In this document: piece by piece, positions 5,311-6,615 of the stretch
Numbering within the stretch: position 1 is the first letter of the stretch
How the letters are laid out: each line of letters opens with the position of its first letter
Origin: Deltaproteobacteria bacterium
Lineage (GTDB): Bacteria > Desulfobacterota > Desulfovibrionia > Desulfovibrionales > Desulfovibrionaceae
DNA length: 6,615 bases
Direction: 5' to 3'
Assembly (NCBI GenBank): GCA_031280335.1
Contig: JAITGZ010000221.1
Location: forward strand, 1 to 6,615
Position numbers and translations under genes: made by a program
The notes under the pieces: model-generated
What the model saw: the letters and a program-made list of their open reading frames with translations, nothing else
Databases searched by the model: none
What the model was told of the DNA's origin: nothing

Positions 5311-6615
5311 GTGCGAGTAATTAATGCCGATATAGCCATTGTCGGAGCCGGCGGGGCAGGCATACGCGCAGCCATTGAGGCGGCGGAATCCAACCCTGGT
5401 TTTGACATAGCGCTTATTTCCAAGGTTTATCCCATGCGCAGCCACACAGTGGCGGCGGAAGGCGGCTCGGCGGCAGTCTGGCAGGAGTCGGACAGCTTTG
5501 AACTGCATTTCAATGATACTGTAGCGGGTGGAGACTGGCTGTGCGAGCAGGATGTGGTGGATTATTTTGTGCAAAACTGCCCGCGTGAGATGATTCAATT
5601 GGAACAATGGGGCTGCCCGTGGAGCCGCAAGTCTGACGGCACCATCAATGTGCGCCGCTTCGGCGGCATGAAAGTCGCCCGCACTTGGTTCGCGGCTGAC
5701 CGCACCGGTTTTCACATTTTGCATACCCTGTTTCAGACTTGCCTTAAATACCGGCAGATCAAGCGCCTGGATGAATACTTTGTGCTGGATCTGCTGGTGG
5801 AAGACGGCCGGACGGCCGGGGTGGTGGCTTTGGACATGATGGAAGGCGAGATCGTCCAGATCAGGGCCGGGGCTGTGGTTTTTGCCACCGGCGGAGCTGG
5901 GCGGGTCTATCGCTACAGCACCAACGCCAGTATTGTCACGGGCGAGGGCATGTCCATAGCCTACCGGCACGGCGTGTCCCTGCGCGACATGGAATTTGTG
6001 CAGTACCACCCCACCGGGCTTCCAGGATCCGGCCTGCTGATTACTGAAGCCAGCCGGGGCGAGGGCGGCATACTGGTTAACAAAAACGGCTATCGCTACC
6101 TGCAGGATTACGGCCTTGGGCCTGAAACCCCGCTGGGCAAGCCGGAAAACAAGTTTATGGAACTGGGCCCGCGGGACAAGGTTTCACAAGCCTTTTGGCA
6201 CGAATGGCGCGCCGGGCGCACCATCTCCACCCCGCGCGGCGATGTGGTCAACTTGGACATCCGCCACTTGGGACGGGAAAAAATCCTGGAACGTCTGCCC
6301 CTCATCCGTGAACTGGCCATTGAATATGTTGGGGTAGATCCCATTGATACGCCTATTCCGGTGCGTCCCACAGCCCACTACACCATGGGCGGCATCACCA
6401 CGGATCAACAATGCGAAACCAGCATCAAGGGACTGTTCGCCGCCGGCGAATGCTCCTCAGTAGGTATGCACGGAGCCAACCGCTTAGGCTCCAACTCTCT
6501 GGCTGAACTGCTGGTCTTCGGCAAAGTGGCGGGCAAGGTGGCCTGCGAGCGAGCCAAGGAGGGCTTCAAACCCAAAGGAACCGCCCTGGACGCCCAGGCC
6601 AGAGATGTGGAAACA
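5311..6615 (+). CDS. frdA: Fumarate reductase flavoprotein subunit FrdA, 5' 435 codons (3' end outside window)
   Basis: This is the catalytic flavoprotein of membrane quinol:fumarate reductase, which reduces fumarate to succinate on the cytoplasmic side with electrons passed through FrdB. The 435 residues present are about 72 percent of the usual 600. GAGGAG (12-17) is the FAD-binding glycine motif, and His45 in MRSHTVAAEGG is the covalent FAD site. The active-site set is intact: His233 in QYHPTG, Glu246, Arg249 in SRGEGG, Arg288 in GPRDK, His356 in TAHYTMGG and Arg391 in GANRLGSNS. Glu50 in HTVAAEGG is the fumarate-reductase form; succinate dehydrogenases usually have Gln there. As recalled, the sequence follows Escherichia coli FrdA almost without gaps. 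The start is GTG 5311, with GGAGGT (5297-5302) 8 bases before it and an in-frame TAA at 5287. The first in-frame ATG (5434) is beyond the FAD motif. frdB and membrane anchor genes would be expected to the right. Confidence 0.95.
   Translation, partial: MRVINADIAIVGAGGAGIRAAIEAAESNPGFDIALISKVYPMRSHTVAAEGGSAAVWQESDSFELHFNDTVAGGDWLCEQDVVDYFVQNCPREMIQLEQWGCPWSRKSDGTINVRRFGGMKVARTWFAADRTGFHILHTLFQTCLKYRQIKRLDEYFVLDLLVEDGRTAGVVALDMMEGEIVQIRAGAVVFATGGAGRVYRYSTNASIVTGEGMSIAYRHGVSLRDMEFVQYHPTGLPGSGLLITEASRGEGGILVNKNGYRYLQDYGLGPETPLGKPENKFMELGPRDKVSQAFWHEWRAGRTISTPRGDVVNLDIRHLGREKILERLPLIRELAIEYVGVDPIDTPIPVRPTAHYTMGGITTDQQCETSIKGLFAAGECSSVGMHGANRLGSNSLAELLVFGKVAGKVACERAKEGFKPKGTALDAQARDVET

Noticed and set aside
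5290..6009. Minus-strand open frame of 239 codons opposite frdA
   Set aside because: It is antisense to the highly conserved FrdA frame and has no recognisable domain.
1..6615. tRNA, rRNA, CRISPR array or riboswitch
   Set aside because: I looked for cloverleaf-like segments, regularly spaced direct repeats and known riboswitch cores in the intergenic gaps and saw none.

Overview
The window looks like chromosome of an anaerobic or facultatively anaerobic Gram-negative bacterium that respires fumarate. An impression from memory, not tested, is that it comes from a Desulfovibrio-like or other sulfate-reducer-type lineage. The reasons are the moderately high GC with strong GGAGG ribosome binding sites, the two-subunit class I fumarase, the nickel racemase, and the tandem GC-rich hairpins behind the first gene. 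The FrdA is nevertheless very like the enterobacterial FrdABCD type, so the taxonomic guess is weak.

Layout. Positions 2-319 (+) hold the 3' end of an OsmC/Ohr-family thiol peroxidase-like gene. It is followed by two back-to-back GC-rich hairpins (325-372) and a 185-bp element with 23-bp imperfect terminal inverted repeats (391-575) that looks like a non-autonomous transposable element (MITE). A DASS/SLC13 dicarboxylate transporter is on the minus strand (592-2121). An AT-rich divergent intergenic region (2122-2512) separates it from a plus-strand gene run: a LarA-type nickel-dependent 2-hydroxyacid racemase (2513-3775), fumarase/tartrate dehydratase alpha (3843-4679), the beta subunit (4679-5236, overlapping by one base as TAATG), an intercistronic hairpin (5261-5285), and the first 435 codons of frdA (5311 onward, GTG start, running off the window).

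How the genes fit together (inference). The transporter would import a C4-dicarboxylate or exchange it for succinate. The LarA homolog would interconvert D- and L-hydroxyacid forms, most plausibly D- and L-malate here. The iron-sulfur hydratase would dehydrate L-malate to fumarate, and the quinol:fumarate reductase would use fumarate as terminal electron acceptor, giving succinate. The most interesting point is a nickel-pincer racemase placed directly upstream of fumarase and fumarate reductase. That arrangement suggests a D-malate (or racemic malate/tartrate) respiration module rather than lactate metabolism.
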